A stretch of 64,000 nt of DNA from an uncultured Bacteroidota bacterium (GTDB taxonomy: Bacteria > Bacteroidota > Rhodothermia > Rhodothermales > UBA10348), in the NCBI GenBank assembly GCA_937876355.1, contig CALFHN010000050.1, positions 39,433-103,432 on the forward strand, read 5' to 3'. The notes beneath the pieces were generated by a model that saw nothing but the letters and a program-made list of their open reading frames with translations, was not told the origin of the DNA and searched no databases. A program made the position numbers and the translations under genes. Positions within the stretch are counted from its first letter, which is position 1; each line of letters opens with the position of its first letter. Below are positions 45,577-54,966 of this stretch, one piece after another.

Positions 45577-45841
45577 CCTTTCTTAATTGTATTTGTTAGG
45601 TTTACGTTCTGCTTGCAGAAGTGATAAAAAGTCCGTTTACTGTGACTTCAGGGCGAAAAAAAAGTAAAAAAAGTTTTTTTAATTACCAACGCAAAAATAC
45701 AGTTTTTTCTCGTTCAACGTAGTACAAAAAATAGTATCTCTCGGCTAGAGTATCAAAATGATGCGTTAAAGCCGCCTTTGATATCATTTCCGAACAAACA
45801 AACTGCGCAGACTAGACGTGTTCCGCGAGGAATAGCAACAG

Positions 45842-46510
45842 ATGATGAAAATTAAAGCTACCGTTTTTGCACTATTGCTGACTGTCATGGCGGCCTCGAG
45901 TGCGCTCGCCGCGACTAGACACGTCGCTCCAGGGGGATCTGCTACTTTTCTAGCTGCACATGGACCTTCTCCCTTGGCCATTGGCGACCCCAACAATTGT
46001 AAATATATTGCCGATCCTTGCCCTTTCATTGCTTATGCACATGGAGTAGCTGATCAGGGTGATACCATTTTGTTGGCTGTGGGTGCGTATCCCGGCGTTG
46101 CGGCGACTGATATTACTAAAGATTTTATCACAATTAGTGGTCCAATTACATTAACGGGGGTTCCTCCAGCAACTGGAATAAGAGTTGGAAACCTTTTAGG
46201 CGCCTGTGGTGCACCTGAGGCGTGTATTGTTGGTACTGGGTCTTACGTTTTGGGAATTGCCGCGAACAACGTCACCATCGAGAACCTCAGTATATCTGGA
46301 ACTACAGGCTTCACATGGGCTGGGGCGCTTTCAACCAATGTCGAAGATGACGTGATCGGACGCCAAGTAGCGGTTCTTGTGAATGGTCAGATGGCATCAG
46401 GTCGTCACACCGTGACGTTCAATGCTTCGAACCTACCGAGCGGAATGTATCTCTATAGATTGAGTACTCCGACAGGAGTCATTACTCAAAAAATGATTCT
46501 GTTCAAGTAA
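45842..46510 (+). CDS. Secreted beta-helix-like protein with partial T9SS tail, probably internally deleted
   Basis: Signal peptide (residues ~1-23), then the start of a right-handed beta-helix domain (QGDTILLAVGAYPGVAATDI, ITISGPITLTGVPPATGI, NNVTIENLSISGTTGF). The protein then passes abruptly into the second half of a T9SS sorting domain (DVIGRQVAVLVNGQMASGRH ... LPSGMYLYRLSTPTGVITQK). The first half of that domain, with its NPFNP-type motif, and most of the expected beta-helix are missing. An in-frame internal deletion is inferred. The remaining frame is open, so a short product may be made. A hairpin terminator follows. Confidence 0.7.
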   Translation: MMKIKATVFALLLTVMAASSALAATRHVAPGGSATFLAAHGPSPLAIGDPNNCKYIADPCPFIAYAHGVADQGDTILLAVGAYPGVAATDITKDFITISGPITLTGVPPATGIRVGNLLGACGAPEACIVGTGSYVLGIAANNVTIENLSISGTTGFTWAGALSTNVEDDVIGRQVAVLVNGQMASGRHTVTFNASNLPSGMYLYRLSTPTGVITQKMILFK

Positions 46511-46539
46511 CAGACATTGACATTTTGAGTGTCCTTTTT

Positions 46540-46568
46540 AGGGGCGCTGGCCGTTGGCCAGCGCCCCT
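46540..46568 (+). terminator. Intrinsic terminator after the beta-helix gene
   Basis: A 13-bp stem (AGGGGCGCTGGCC and its complement) with a 3-base GTT loop, followed by TTTTTATGT. It is preceded by a T-rich run. A canonical rho-independent terminator 29 bases after the stop codon. Confidence 0.88.
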
Positions 46569-46840
46569 TTTTATGTTTAATGAATTTTACGAATTGTCGC
46601 AAAAAGTGCCCAAAATGATGCAAAATCGGCCAATATTATTAAATAAATAAATAACTGAACGCAAAAACGCAAAAATCTATCGTTCCCTACTTCGGTCAGA
46701 GCAACGATGAACCAACCGCCTCATTCGCTCAAGACCATTTTCCAAACACACTTCTTAAAAGAAGAAATCACGAGGGAGCGCTGTAAGCTTCCCTGAAGTC
46801 GGTGAATTCGAAAGTGGAGAAAAGCTCTTACTTTCGAAAA

Positions 46841-47107
46841 ATGAACAAATCCCGATTCAGTGAGACAAAGATTGTCTCCACCATAAACCGCAATGAAGGC
46901 GGTGAAAAAGTCAAAGATCTATGCCGAGAACTCGGAATCAGTGAAGCAACGTTTTACACGTGGAAGTCAAAGTATGGCGGCCTGAACGTAAGCGAGCTGA
47001 AACGCATCAAAGAACTCGAACAGGAGAATGCTAGACTGAAGAAGATGTACGCGGAATTGTCTCTGGTCCACGATGCCTTTAAAGACGCTGTCGAAAAAAA
47101 GCTCTAG
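46841..47107 (+). CDS. IS3-family transposase OrfA
   Basis: 88-residue DNA-binding subunit. Helix-turn-helix region KIVSTINRNEGGEKVKDLCR, then ELGISEATFYTWKSKYGG, then a leucine-zipper-like helix (LKRIKELEQENARLKKMYAEL). ATG 46841 is the start. The end of the gene has seven A followed by G (47094-47101); a -1 slip there joins this frame to OrfB and yields the OrfAB transposase (reading ...EKKALGPDEKKTLVMH...). The intact slippery site suggests the element could still be active. Confidence 0.92.
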   Translation: MNKSRFSETKIVSTINRNEGGEKVKDLCRELGISEATFYTWKSKYGGLNVSELKRIKELEQENARLKKMYAELSLVHDAFKDAVEKKL

Positions 47108-47133
47108 GCCCTGACGAAAAGAAAACCTTGGTC

Positions 47134-47913
47134 ATGCACATGAGGCAAGAACACGGTGTGAGCATTCGGCAGGGCTGTAAGACGGTGGGTTTGGCCGACA
47201 GTACATACCGCTATCAAAGACGGGAAAAAGATGATGCTGAGATTATCGACGCATTGGGTACACTCATCGAGAAGCATCCATCTGTGGGGTTCTGGCAGTC
47301 TTTTTACCGACTTCGATTACAAGGTCGTGAATGGAATCACAAACGAGTATATCGTGTCTACACATCGCTGGGGCTCAATATCAGGCGAAGAGCCAAGAAA
47401 CGGCTTCCAGCGCGCGTCAAACAACAGTTATTCCAACCGGAGGCACCGAACCAAGTCTGGAGTCTGGATTTTATGCATGATAGCCTGTGGAACGGGAGGA
47501 CCTTCCGGATGCTTAACGTGATCGATGATTACAACCGTCAAGTGCTTCGCATTGAAACAGACACCTCACTGCCGACCCTGCGGGTTATCAGGGTTCTCGA
47601 ACAACTCAAAGAGGTTCGAGGGCTACCAAACATGATCCGCGTTGACAACGGACCGGAGTTTATCAGTCACCGACTCGATGCCTGGTGCAAAGACCACAAA
47701 ATCACACTGGCTTTTATCCAGCCAGGCAAACCAACTCAAAACGCCTATGTAGAACGATTCAATGGGAGTATTCGCCGCGAACTACTCAACGCCTACGTAT
47801 TTAGAACCCTAAATGAGGTGAAAGAGAAAGCCTTCCAGTGGCAAGAAGACTACAACCACCACCGACCTCATAAATCGCTCGGCTACCGGGCACCTATTGA
47901 CGTCGTACCTTAA
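47134..47913 (+). CDS. IS3-family transposase OrfB (DDE catalytic part)
   Basis: rve-type integrase core. HTH_21 region EHGVSIRQGCKTVGLADSTY, then the DDE triad: SLDFMHDSLWNG (Asp), MIRVDNGPEFISH (Asp), NAYVERFNGSIRRELL (Glu), with the family ending YNHHRPHKSLGYRAPIDV. All three acidic residues are present. Normally produced as the OrfAB fusion; the ATG at 47134 may give free OrfB. It ends 47 bases before the right inverted repeat. Confidence 0.93.
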   Translation: MHMRQEHGVSIRQGCKTVGLADSTYRYQRREKDDAEIIDALGTLIEKHPSVGFWQSFYRLRLQGREWNHKRVYRVYTSLGLNIRRRAKKRLPARVKQQLFQPEAPNQVWSLDFMHDSLWNGRTFRMLNVIDDYNRQVLRIETDTSLPTLRVIRVLEQLKEVRGLPNMIRVDNGPEFISHRLDAWCKDHKITLAFIQPGKPTQNAYVERFNGSIRRELLNAYVFRTLNEVKEKAFQWQEDYNHHRPHKSLGYRAPIDVVP

Positions 47914-47960
47914 CCAAAAACCTCTACTTTTGAATGCCCCGAAAAATGGGGAAGCTTACA

Positions 47961-48446
47961 AATGAATGGTAGGTCGTCTTCTCCCATCGTTTTTACAAAC
48001 GTATTCAAAATAGCCAGATTCAACGGGGAGTTGCCAAAAGTTTCTTCGCGAAACGCTAGGGCCTGTTGGAGACTAGATCGCAGCTGATCAAAGGTGAACG
48101 GCTTAGAAATAAACGCGTCCATTCCGGCGTCAATGCAGCGACGTTCATGAGTGGAGTCTGCGTTAGCCGTAACAGCAATGATTAAGGTTCTTCGCTGCAG
48201 TCCGGATTCGTTTTTCCGAATAGCCATGGTTGCCGCAATTCCGTCCATCACAGGCATCATCATATCCATAAGAATAAAAGAATATGGCTTCAGAAGAGAC
48301 ATGTGAACCGCTTGCTCCCCGTCAGATGCCAAATCAACCGAATACCCCATTTTTGTCAGCATGTGCTGCATGACGCGCTGATTAACAAGGTTATCTTCAG
48401 CAATCAGAATATGTTCACTTCCTTTCAACTCCAATCTGCAACTCAT
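47961..48446 (-). pseudogene. Receiver-domain (REC-HPt) protein truncated by the IS
   Basis: ATG 48446. Receiver domain residues ~10-125: HILIAEDNLVNQRV (acidic pair), FILMDMMMPVMDG (phosphoacceptor Asp), TANADS and AFISKPF (Lys). Sequence style is that of receivers of hybrid histidine kinases. The frame continues into the beginning of what looks like an HPt domain (LAILNTFVKTMGEDDLPFI) and then runs into the IS right end, where the last 16 residues are IS-encoded. The matching 3' part of the gene is not found left of the IS. Confidence 0.82.
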
Positions 48447-48571
48447 CAAGAAAAATTAAAGGCAATACAAACTCTCAGGAGTATCGACTTTTGAGATGCA
48501 GACATTAAGGGCACCGGAAGTTTAAGTACCTAAATGCCGTTTGCGTCATGTAGATAGCACCGCACTCCAAA

Positions 48572-51034
48572 TTAGGCGGTCAAGGCGCGTTCACGGGCCA
48601 TTCGTTGGTCAACGGCGCGTCTGTATACCGACATGAAAAAGCCCAGCGTAAGGATGATAAAACCAATCCACACGAGGCTAATGAACGGTTTTTCGTAGGC
48701 TTGAACAACCACCCAATCCTCGGGAGTAATCGAGACGCCCTCAATACCCAAGACGATGGTGCCCGAGTCCACGTTCATTCCAGTAAATGCTATCGTGAGA
48801 TCCCATTCTGTGATGGTATTTTGAACAAATTCAACCGAACGATCTTTTTGAATGAGGTAAATTGGACGCACTTCCTTTACGATTCCCGAGTTTTGTTGGG
48901 TCACTCGGATAATGGCGCCCACGGCCACTTCAGTTGAGTCGGTGACGTATTTTTTGTCTATCGTCAGATCATAATCAACAAATTCGAGCAAGTATTCGCT
49001 ATTTCCAATTAAACTTGAATCTCCGCGCGCAATTGTAATCTGGCCGCCATTCTTACCCGAATCAAACATAATGTTGGGCGAGACCGCTACAAATATGTCT
49101 TTCTCAATGAATTTTTTAATGTCTGGATTTTGAATCCATTGGCCCTTGTTCGATTCGTACACAACCGGCGCCAGGTCAAATGAGCGGCCCTTTGGATCTG
49201 TGAAGGACAAGAGGTAAGTAGGTAACCCTTCTTCGCTCGTACCATGGCCGGTATATGAAACGGTGTACCCTTGGATATTTAATGTCTGTCCCAGTTCCAA
49301 GACAAAATTGTCTCGCGTTTCGCCCATCTGGACGCCTGTTTTACCAATTGGATTGTTCAACCCGCTCGAAGTCACGATGCCCAAGACGAATATGGCGAAT
49401 CCGACGTGAGCAGTCGCTCCACCTGCTAATCGAAGATTACCTTTTGCAATCTTCCAAAGCACCTCACCATTTCCAAAAAGGGCGAAAAAAGCAACAAAAA
49501 CCAATATGAGCAAGAGCAAATAGGGACCATGAACAGCCCAGGACTCGGTCAATGAACCAAGTAAACTCGCTGTGTTTCCGGTAGCAACGGTGCTTGAGGT
49601 CCCTGACATGGCAGCAGCCTCGGCCGCCCGGAGCCGAAAAGGACTCAACAAGAACAAAACAATGGTGGCAATCGCAGCTAAAACAATTGGTTTAAAAAGG
49701 ACTTTATTGACGTTTTCGACCGTCATTTTATTCCACCAAAAAAGCTGTCCAAGCCCTGCCAAGAACAAGAACATGATGGTGAGCGGAAGCGACCATTTGT
49801 TGTAAAAGGCGAGGGGGACCGTAGAAGGATTGTCCCTGAAAATGCGTCCAAGAATCGGGGCGCTGGTGCCCAGCAAAACAACGGTGGCGACGGCAACAAC
49901 GAGCATGGCGCCAGCAAATATCATGAACTCCCGAGAGAGCATTTCAGGCTCTTTACCGGGCTTTGGAAGTTCTCGCCAGCGTGCCAAAAACAGACCGTAC
50001 CCCAATATGGCCATCGACAACATCCAGATCAGGAGCTGATTGTACAGACCCAGGTCCACGAATGAATGGACGGATAGGTCTCCTAAAATGCCACTTCGAG
50101 TCAAAAACGTGGAGTAAACGACCAAAATGTAGGCGGAAATCGTCAGGAAGAAAGACGCTTTATGGCTATGTCCCGATCGTTTTTGAACGATCATCGTGTG
50201 GACTGCAGCGATACCCATAAGCCATGGTACCATAGAAGAATTCTCAACTGGATCCCATGCCCAGTAGCCGCCAAAACTAAGCGTGATATAGGCCCAATAT
50301 CCACCCAATGCAATTCCAATGCCTAAAGTTGAGACGCCAAATAACGCCCAAGGAAGAGCAGGGCGGACCCAGTCGTGGTAATTTCGTTTCCACAACGCGG
50401 TGATTGCGAAAGCAAACGGCACAATCATGGAAGCGAATCCGGAGAATAAAATTGGCGGATGAATGACCATCCAATAATTTTGAAGCAGATCGTTCAGCCC
50501 TTGACCATCCGTGGGAATAATTCCCGCCTGAATCATGGGCGCGGTTGGAAATTTTTCTAGCAACGTCGCAAAAGGGGAAGCTCCAATTTCCAGTGGTCCA
50601 AATTGAAGACCTACGATCATGGAAATCAAAAACACCTGACAAAGCGCTATAATGGCCATTACGGGCGCTTCGTACTCTCTAGCCCACTTAATTACGGACA
50701 AACCAACTACTGCATTCAGAATAATCCAAAGAAGAAAAGACCCCTCTTGTCCAGCCCAACTGGCTGCGACTAGGTAATCAAGGGGTAGTTCGAGGGACGT
50801 ATTCTCGTACGTATATGCATACTGAAACTGATGCGTGACGTTTAGAAAAACCAATATGCCAAAAGCAGTAAGCATCGAAACAGCAAGCGCCCACCAAGAA
50901 TAGCGGCCGATTCGTTTCCATTCCGTCGCGCCATCTCCTAGCCCCGAAGCACGTAAAAAAGAGAGCCCGGAAAGCACTCCGGACACCATGGCGATAAGAA
51001 TTAGAAGCTTTCCAATCGTTCCCAGCATAATCAT
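48572..51034 (-). CDS. ccmF: Cytochrome c-type biogenesis protein CcmF
   Basis: Large haem-handling membrane protein that, with CcmH, attaches haem to apocytochrome c. About 15 hydrophobic helices. The WWD haem-binding motif is GGYWAWDPVENSSMVPW, with conserved histidines nearby (NYWMVIHPPILFSG, AVHTMIV). The C-terminal region has a large periplasmic insert (residues ~600-790). ATG 51034 (MIMLGTIGKLLILIAMV) is preferred to 51094 because the extra upstream residues are not family-like. No other ccm gene lies nearby. Confidence 0.94.
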   Translation of the reverse strand: MIMLGTIGKLLILIAMVSGVLSGLSFLRASGLGDGATEWKRIGRYSWWALAVSMLTAFGILVFLNVTHQFQYAYTYENTSLELPLDYLVAASWAGQEGSFLLWIILNAVVGLSVIKWAREYEAPVMAIIALCQVFLISMIVGLQFGPLEIGASPFATLLEKFPTAPMIQAGIIPTDGQGLNDLLQNYWMVIHPPILFSGFASMIVPFAFAITALWKRNYHDWVRPALPWALFGVSTLGIGIALGGYWAYITLSFGGYWAWDPVENSSMVPWLMGIAAVHTMIVQKRSGHSHKASFFLTISAYILVVYSTFLTRSGILGDLSVHSFVDLGLYNQLLIWMLSMAILGYGLFLARWRELPKPGKEPEMLSREFMIFAGAMLVVAVATVVLLGTSAPILGRIFRDNPSTVPLAFYNKWSLPLTIMFLFLAGLGQLFWWNKMTVENVNKVLFKPIVLAAIATIVLFLLSPFRLRAAEAAAMSGTSSTVATGNTASLLGSLTESWAVHGPYLLLLILVFVAFFALFGNGEVLWKIAKGNLRLAGGATAHVGFAIFVLGIVTSSGLNNPIGKTGVQMGETRDNFVLELGQTLNIQGYTVSYTGHGTSEEGLPTYLLSFTDPKGRSFDLAPVVYESNKGQWIQNPDIKKFIEKDIFVAVSPNIMFDSGKNGGQITIARGDSSLIGNSEYLLEFVDYDLTIDKKYVTDSTEVAVGAIIRVTQQNSGIVKEVRPIYLIQKDRSVEFVQNTITEWDLTIAFTGMNVDSGTIVLGIEGVSITPEDWVVVQAYEKPFISLVWIGFIILTLGFFMSVYRRAVDQRMARERALTA

Positions 51035-51203
51035 TCTACAGGATTCGTGGAGACCTAAACGAAGCGATTCAAGCCAACTATTTGTATTTGGCAACTGAAC
51101 TCAGTTTTCACAAAATAGGCTTGCAAGTGTTTCCACCATTGCGACCGCCGGATGAAACTGCCAAATTCATACCTTATTGGCTCGTATCGACAAGGTAACG
51201 CGC

Positions 51204-51412
51204 AAAAAAATAGCACTCACCCGCCCCGAGGTGTCGAAGAACCTTTTCAATCGACACGGTGGGAGCCGCTCAACCTCTTTCGAGATCCTCTGTTGCATCC
51301 TTCCGAGGAAGGGCGTACCCCGAAGGGTTGAGGCCTGTCGGCCAAGACTGAAGGGTGGCTCCCGCAAAGCAAGTATTAAGGTTCTTACTGTGTCAGGACG
51401 GGCAGTGCACCG
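51204..51412 (-). ncRNA. ssrS: Probable 6S RNA (ssrS)
   Basis: The 463-base gap between zapA and ccmF holds a structured RNA on the minus strand. A closing stem pairs plus-strand 51396-51410 with 51213-51227. Inside it is a large open region whose 3' strand contains a 7-bp hairpin (GTGTCGA/TCGACAC). A long terminal stem begins with GGGAGCC/GGCTCCC and CTCAACC/GGTTGAG. Directly after the closing stem comes a run of seven T (plus 51204-51210), as in a terminator. Closing stem, central bubble and terminal stem-loop is the 6S architecture, and 6S RNA is often encoded just after zapA. Both ends are approximate. Confidence 0.7.
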
Positions 51413-51557
51413 GCGCCATCACGAGTACGGCGCACTGACAATATAACGATGCAACCAATCGGGGGCACAAGAATTAGTGAAGATCTTTGGGGTAAAATTA
51501 GTGCCGACGGCACCTTCCCGCTCTTATTTCGCCAGCCGCTTTATTTTGCTAGCCGCT

Positions 51558-51854
51558 TTATTTTGCTAGCAAGGCCCGGGAGAGCTTGCGTTCCATTTTG
51601 TTCAGTTCGGCGTTAATGTGCTCTCCGGGGTCAAGGGTCGACGACCTTTCAACAAAAAGCTCTTCGGTTAGCGCGAGACCTGTAATTACCGCCGCTGTCA
51701 GATCTGACTGTTCCGGATGCGCCAGTTTGAAGGCTCGCATCTTGGAATCGAGGTATTCAGCCATTTCGAGCGTGGCCAATTCGTCTTCCTGTGTTACACG
51801 AAGAGTATAGTCTTTACCAAGGAAACGGACTTTTAAAGGTTTGTGGTCAGCCAT
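51558..51854 (-). CDS. zapA: Cell division protein ZapA
   Basis: 98-residue FtsZ-ring stabiliser. N-terminal beta-rich head (KPLKVRFLGKDYTLRVTQED) and C-terminal coiled coil (ITGLALTEELFVERSS ... INAELNKMERKLSRALL). LATLEMAEYLDSKMRAF matches the family core. It follows the coiled-coil gene and pheT on the same strand and precedes the probable 6S RNA. Just before its stop, a near-exact duplication of CGCTTTATTTTGCTAGC (51538-51570) spans the 3' end. Confidence 0.9.
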   Translation of the reverse strand: MADHKPLKVRFLGKDYTLRVTQEDELATLEMAEYLDSKMRAFKLAHPEQSDLTAAVITGLALTEELFVERSSTLDPGEHINAELNKMERKLSRALLAK

Positions 51855-51931
51855 AATGAGATTTTCAGACTATGTGCGTAAGATAGATAGTACACATTGG
51901 AACGTAATGAAGGTGTGATGAGCCGTTAGAA

Positions 51932-52321
51932 TTAAGCATCTTCCGCAGATTCATCGTCTACAATCGCTTCTTCTTGTTCAATGTACCGATTCACAACGCG
52001 AATATAGGACTCGAGTTTGGCCTGCAAATCGGCAGGTTTTTCCGAAAAAGTAACTGAGGCTCCTTCAGAAGTCGAATTGCCTCGCTGCCGAAGAGCATCC
52101 ATTTCGCGGTGCAGCTGATGGTTTTCTTCCCGCAACCGGTATAATTCTTTCGAAGCCAAATCGATTCGAATACGAAGGCTTTCTAGCGATCGCGTTCCTT
52201 TCAGGTGGACGGAACCGCGAGTACGTGACGCTGCAACTTTCGGATCAACCTCAGGAGGTTTGAACATAGATTGCTGGCCTGGTAGCTCTTCTGGAGTTCC
52301 TTCAGGTTTGATTGAATCCAT
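51932..52321 (-). CDS. Coiled-coil protein between pheT and zapA
   Basis: 129 residues. A disordered N-terminus with Pro, then a coiled coil (ESLRIRIDLASKELYRLREE, NHQLHREMDALRQR) and an acidic end (EQEEAIVDDESAEDA). Not recognised as a named family, but a short coiled-coil gene between pheT and zapA is common in this phylum group, which suggests a division-related partner in the style of ZapB. It starts 98 bases after pheT. Confidence 0.65.
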   Translation of the reverse strand: MDSIKPEGTPEELPGQQSMFKPPEVDPKVAASRTRGSVHLKGTRSLESLRIRIDLASKELYRLREENHQLHREMDALRQRGNSTSEGASVTFSEKPADLQAKLESYIRVVNRYIEQEEAIVDDESAEDA

Positions 52322-52419
52322 AATTGAATGATGAATTTGACATCTTCGTTTTCCTGAATGTAATAACCGGAAAAGCGAGGACGTATTCCAATGGGTGCCG
52401 GTCCTAATTTAGCGTCAAT

Positions 52420-54900
52420 CTAACGAAGTTGCGCGTCAAAATCACCTTCAAGTGCTTTAAGCACTTTAGAAACAGCACGGTCTACGTCGTTGTCTCGCAG
52501 GGTTCGATCGGATCCAAACCTCAAACCAAACGCCACGCTCTTCTTAGAAGGATCGATTCCTTTACCCTCATACAAATCAAATACCTGGACAGCCTTAAGG
52601 AGCGGTTGTCCTGCGCGGGTTATGGTCTCAAGAATGGGCCCTACGGCTTGATCTCGGCCAATCAACACTGCAAGATCTCGTTCTACGACGGGAAACCGAC
52701 TTATGGCTTCGTATCGCACTTGAGATTGGCTGGCTGTCATATCGGATATTGCAGTCCAATCTAATTCTGCCATCAATGTGGAAGACCGAATATCGTAAGG
52801 TTTTGTCGCCGAATTCGAAACCCTGGCAATAGTGCCAATCCATCTTTTTCCGGACAGCACATCTACGCCAAACGAAAATAGTGGATCGGGTTTGGAGTCG
52901 ATGAATCTAATATTGGATAATCCGACGGCGCTTAGAACCAGTTCAATTGTTCCTTTTAAGTCAAACAGGTCAACTTCGCGGCCTTCGCCGTACCATCCTT
53001 GTGCGGACCAGTTTCCCGAGCTGATCAATATGAGGGATTCGATTTCGGTGTAGTCTCCAACAAGGGAAAGATTGGTCTTTTTCTTGGAATGAACCCGGCC
53101 AAACTCGAACAGTCTCAATGCTGTTTGACCGTGGTTTTGGTTGTGTCCCACTACTTTTAACATTCCAGGTAACATGGAAGGTCTCAATGTAGACATCTCA
53201 GTGGTTATGGGATTTAATGTGAGAACGACCTCGCCTTTAAACCTGCCGGCTGGAAGCGAACTCGAATTGAAAGCTTCAGAGGTGGAGGAGGGGAGCATTG
53301 AATTGGTGTAGGTTTCCCTAAATCCGGATCCTGCCAAGACATCTCGAATCCGTTCACGCTGCAATCTGGTATTTGAAACGCTAGGAATGAAGTTTGGAAC
53401 GCGAGAGTGTGATGGTTCGGGGATGTTATCGAAGCCATATAAGCGAGCGATTTCTTCGATCACGTCAATTTCTCGTTCAACGTCTGGTCGAAACGAGGGG
53501 ACGGTAACTTCCCATTCTTTTGGCTCCGAGGAAAGTTCTCTCACCTCAAATCCGATGGCTTTCACTAACCTAACCATTTCGTCGGGAGCAATTTCTACTC
53601 CAACAATTTTTCCTACCCTTGAAGCCCTAACCTTCACGGTGCGCGATACGTGAGGAACTGGATGGTTGTCAACCATGCCATGGACGAGCTCGCCACCTGC
53701 CAATTCGACCATAAGTTGGGCGGCCCGCAGGGCCGCCCAAGCCTGGCCTTTAGCGTCAATTCCGCGCTCAAATCGATACGAAGCATCCGTTTGCAACTGA
53801 AGCGCTTTCGAAGTCCGTCGAATGGAGGAAGGATCGAAATAAGCGCTCTCAATAAGGACATTGGTGGTTTTGTCTGTGACCTCAGAGTTTTCACCACCCA
53901 TAATTCCGGCAATCGCCACTTCACGCTCTCCATCACAAATCATCAGGGTACCGCTTGGCAATTCTCGTTCTTTAGAGTCCAGCGTGGTAAATGTTGTAAG
54001 GCCCTTCGTGGCTTTTACAATGATTTGACCACCGGCCACCTGATCAAAGTCGAATGCGTGCAAAGGTTGACCACATTCGTACATCACGAAATTTGTAATG
54101 TCTACGATAATATTGCGCGGACGAAGACCAATGGTCGTCAATCGTTGCTTCATCCACTCTGGCGATTCCTGAATTACAACGTTTTTAACCAACACACCGG
54201 TATATCGAGAACAGAGTTCAGGTGCCTCAATCGAGATTTTAACTTGTTCTGACGCGGCACCACCAACGCTCGGAATATCAACGCTAGGACGAACAACAGC
54301 CGCACCGGTAAGCGCAGCAACATCTCTAGCAATCCCAAGGTGGCTTATCGCGTCCGGTCTATTTGGCGTGATGGAAATATCAATAGCGCAATCAGACAAC
54401 GACGATCCACGAGCACTTAAATAGGCAACAAATGATGTGCCCACGGCAGCAGTCTCGTCCAAAACCATAATGCCCGAGTGATCGCCCCCCAGGCCTAATT
54501 CGTCCGACGCGCAAATCATCCCTGAGGACTCTTCTCCGCGTATTTTTGCTTGTTTCATAACGACGGGAGCCGTTACAGAAGGGTCCTCGCGCGTGGGAAG
54601 CTGTAGGGTCGTTCCAATGGTCGCTACCGCCACGTGTTGCCCGGGGGCCACGTTCGAAGCGCCACACACAATTTGAAGAGGCAGTTCTGCGCCCACGTTG
54701 ACCATACAAACGGATAACCGATCCGCATTGGGATGAGGTCGTTTCGATTCTACTAAACCAACCACGACACCTTCAAAGGTGCTTCCTAATTTTTCAACAG
54801 ACTCCACCTCTAAACCGCACATGGTTAATTGGTCGGCGAGTTCATTTGCCGACAGCCCATGGTTGATGTAGTCCGAAAGCCAATTTGTACTAATTATCAT
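52420..54900 (-). CDS. pheT: Phenylalanyl-tRNA synthetase beta subunit
   Basis: 826 residues, full length. N-terminal EMAP-like tRNA-binding domain (VVGLVESKRPHPNADRLSVC), B3/B4 editing domain, B5 domain (VSRTVKVRASRVGKIVGVEI), catalytic-like core, and the C-terminal FDX-ACB anticodon domain (FPVVERDLAVLIGRDQAVGP, KKSVAFGLRFGSDRTLRDND). Forms the alpha2-beta2 enzyme with PheS, encoded 66 bases upstream. Confidence 0.97.
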   Translation of the reverse strand: MIISTNWLSDYINHGLSANELADQLTMCGLEVESVEKLGSTFEGVVVGLVESKRPHPNADRLSVCMVNVGAELPLQIVCGASNVAPGQHVAVATIGTTLQLPTREDPSVTAPVVMKQAKIRGEESSGMICASDELGLGGDHSGIMVLDETAAVGTSFVAYLSARGSSLSDCAIDISITPNRPDAISHLGIARDVAALTGAAVVRPSVDIPSVGGAASEQVKISIEAPELCSRYTGVLVKNVVIQESPEWMKQRLTTIGLRPRNIIVDITNFVMYECGQPLHAFDFDQVAGGQIIVKATKGLTTFTTLDSKERELPSGTLMICDGEREVAIAGIMGGENSEVTDKTTNVLIESAYFDPSSIRRTSKALQLQTDASYRFERGIDAKGQAWAALRAAQLMVELAGGELVHGMVDNHPVPHVSRTVKVRASRVGKIVGVEIAPDEMVRLVKAIGFEVRELSSEPKEWEVTVPSFRPDVEREIDVIEEIARLYGFDNIPEPSHSRVPNFIPSVSNTRLQRERIRDVLAGSGFRETYTNSMLPSSTSEAFNSSSLPAGRFKGEVVLTLNPITTEMSTLRPSMLPGMLKVVGHNQNHGQTALRLFEFGRVHSKKKTNLSLVGDYTEIESLILISSGNWSAQGWYGEGREVDLFDLKGTIELVLSAVGLSNIRFIDSKPDPLFSFGVDVLSGKRWIGTIARVSNSATKPYDIRSSTLMAELDWTAISDMTASQSQVRYEAISRFPVVERDLAVLIGRDQAVGPILETITRAGQPLLKAVQVFDLYEGKGIDPSKKSVAFGLRFGSDRTLRDNDVDRAVSKVLKALEGDFDAQLR

Positions 54901-54966
54901 TTTCGTAGCGTGCTCGCCAGTTGGCAGAAAGCAATTTTAATGAACCGAGCTTCAAGGGCAGGATCT

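Larger units (their letters stand above)
46782..47960 (+). mobile_element. IS3-family insertion sequence, 1179 bp
   Basis: Bounded by imperfect terminal inverted repeats: TGTAAGCTTCCC at 46782-46793 matches the reverse complement of GGGAAGCTTACA at 47949-47960, with weaker similarity continuing to about 39 bases. It encodes orfA and orfB in two overlapping phases joined by an A7G slippery site. The bases flanking the ends (left ...GCGC, right AATG...) give no 3-4 bp target duplication. It interrupts a receiver-domain gene on the right side. Confidence 0.9.
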
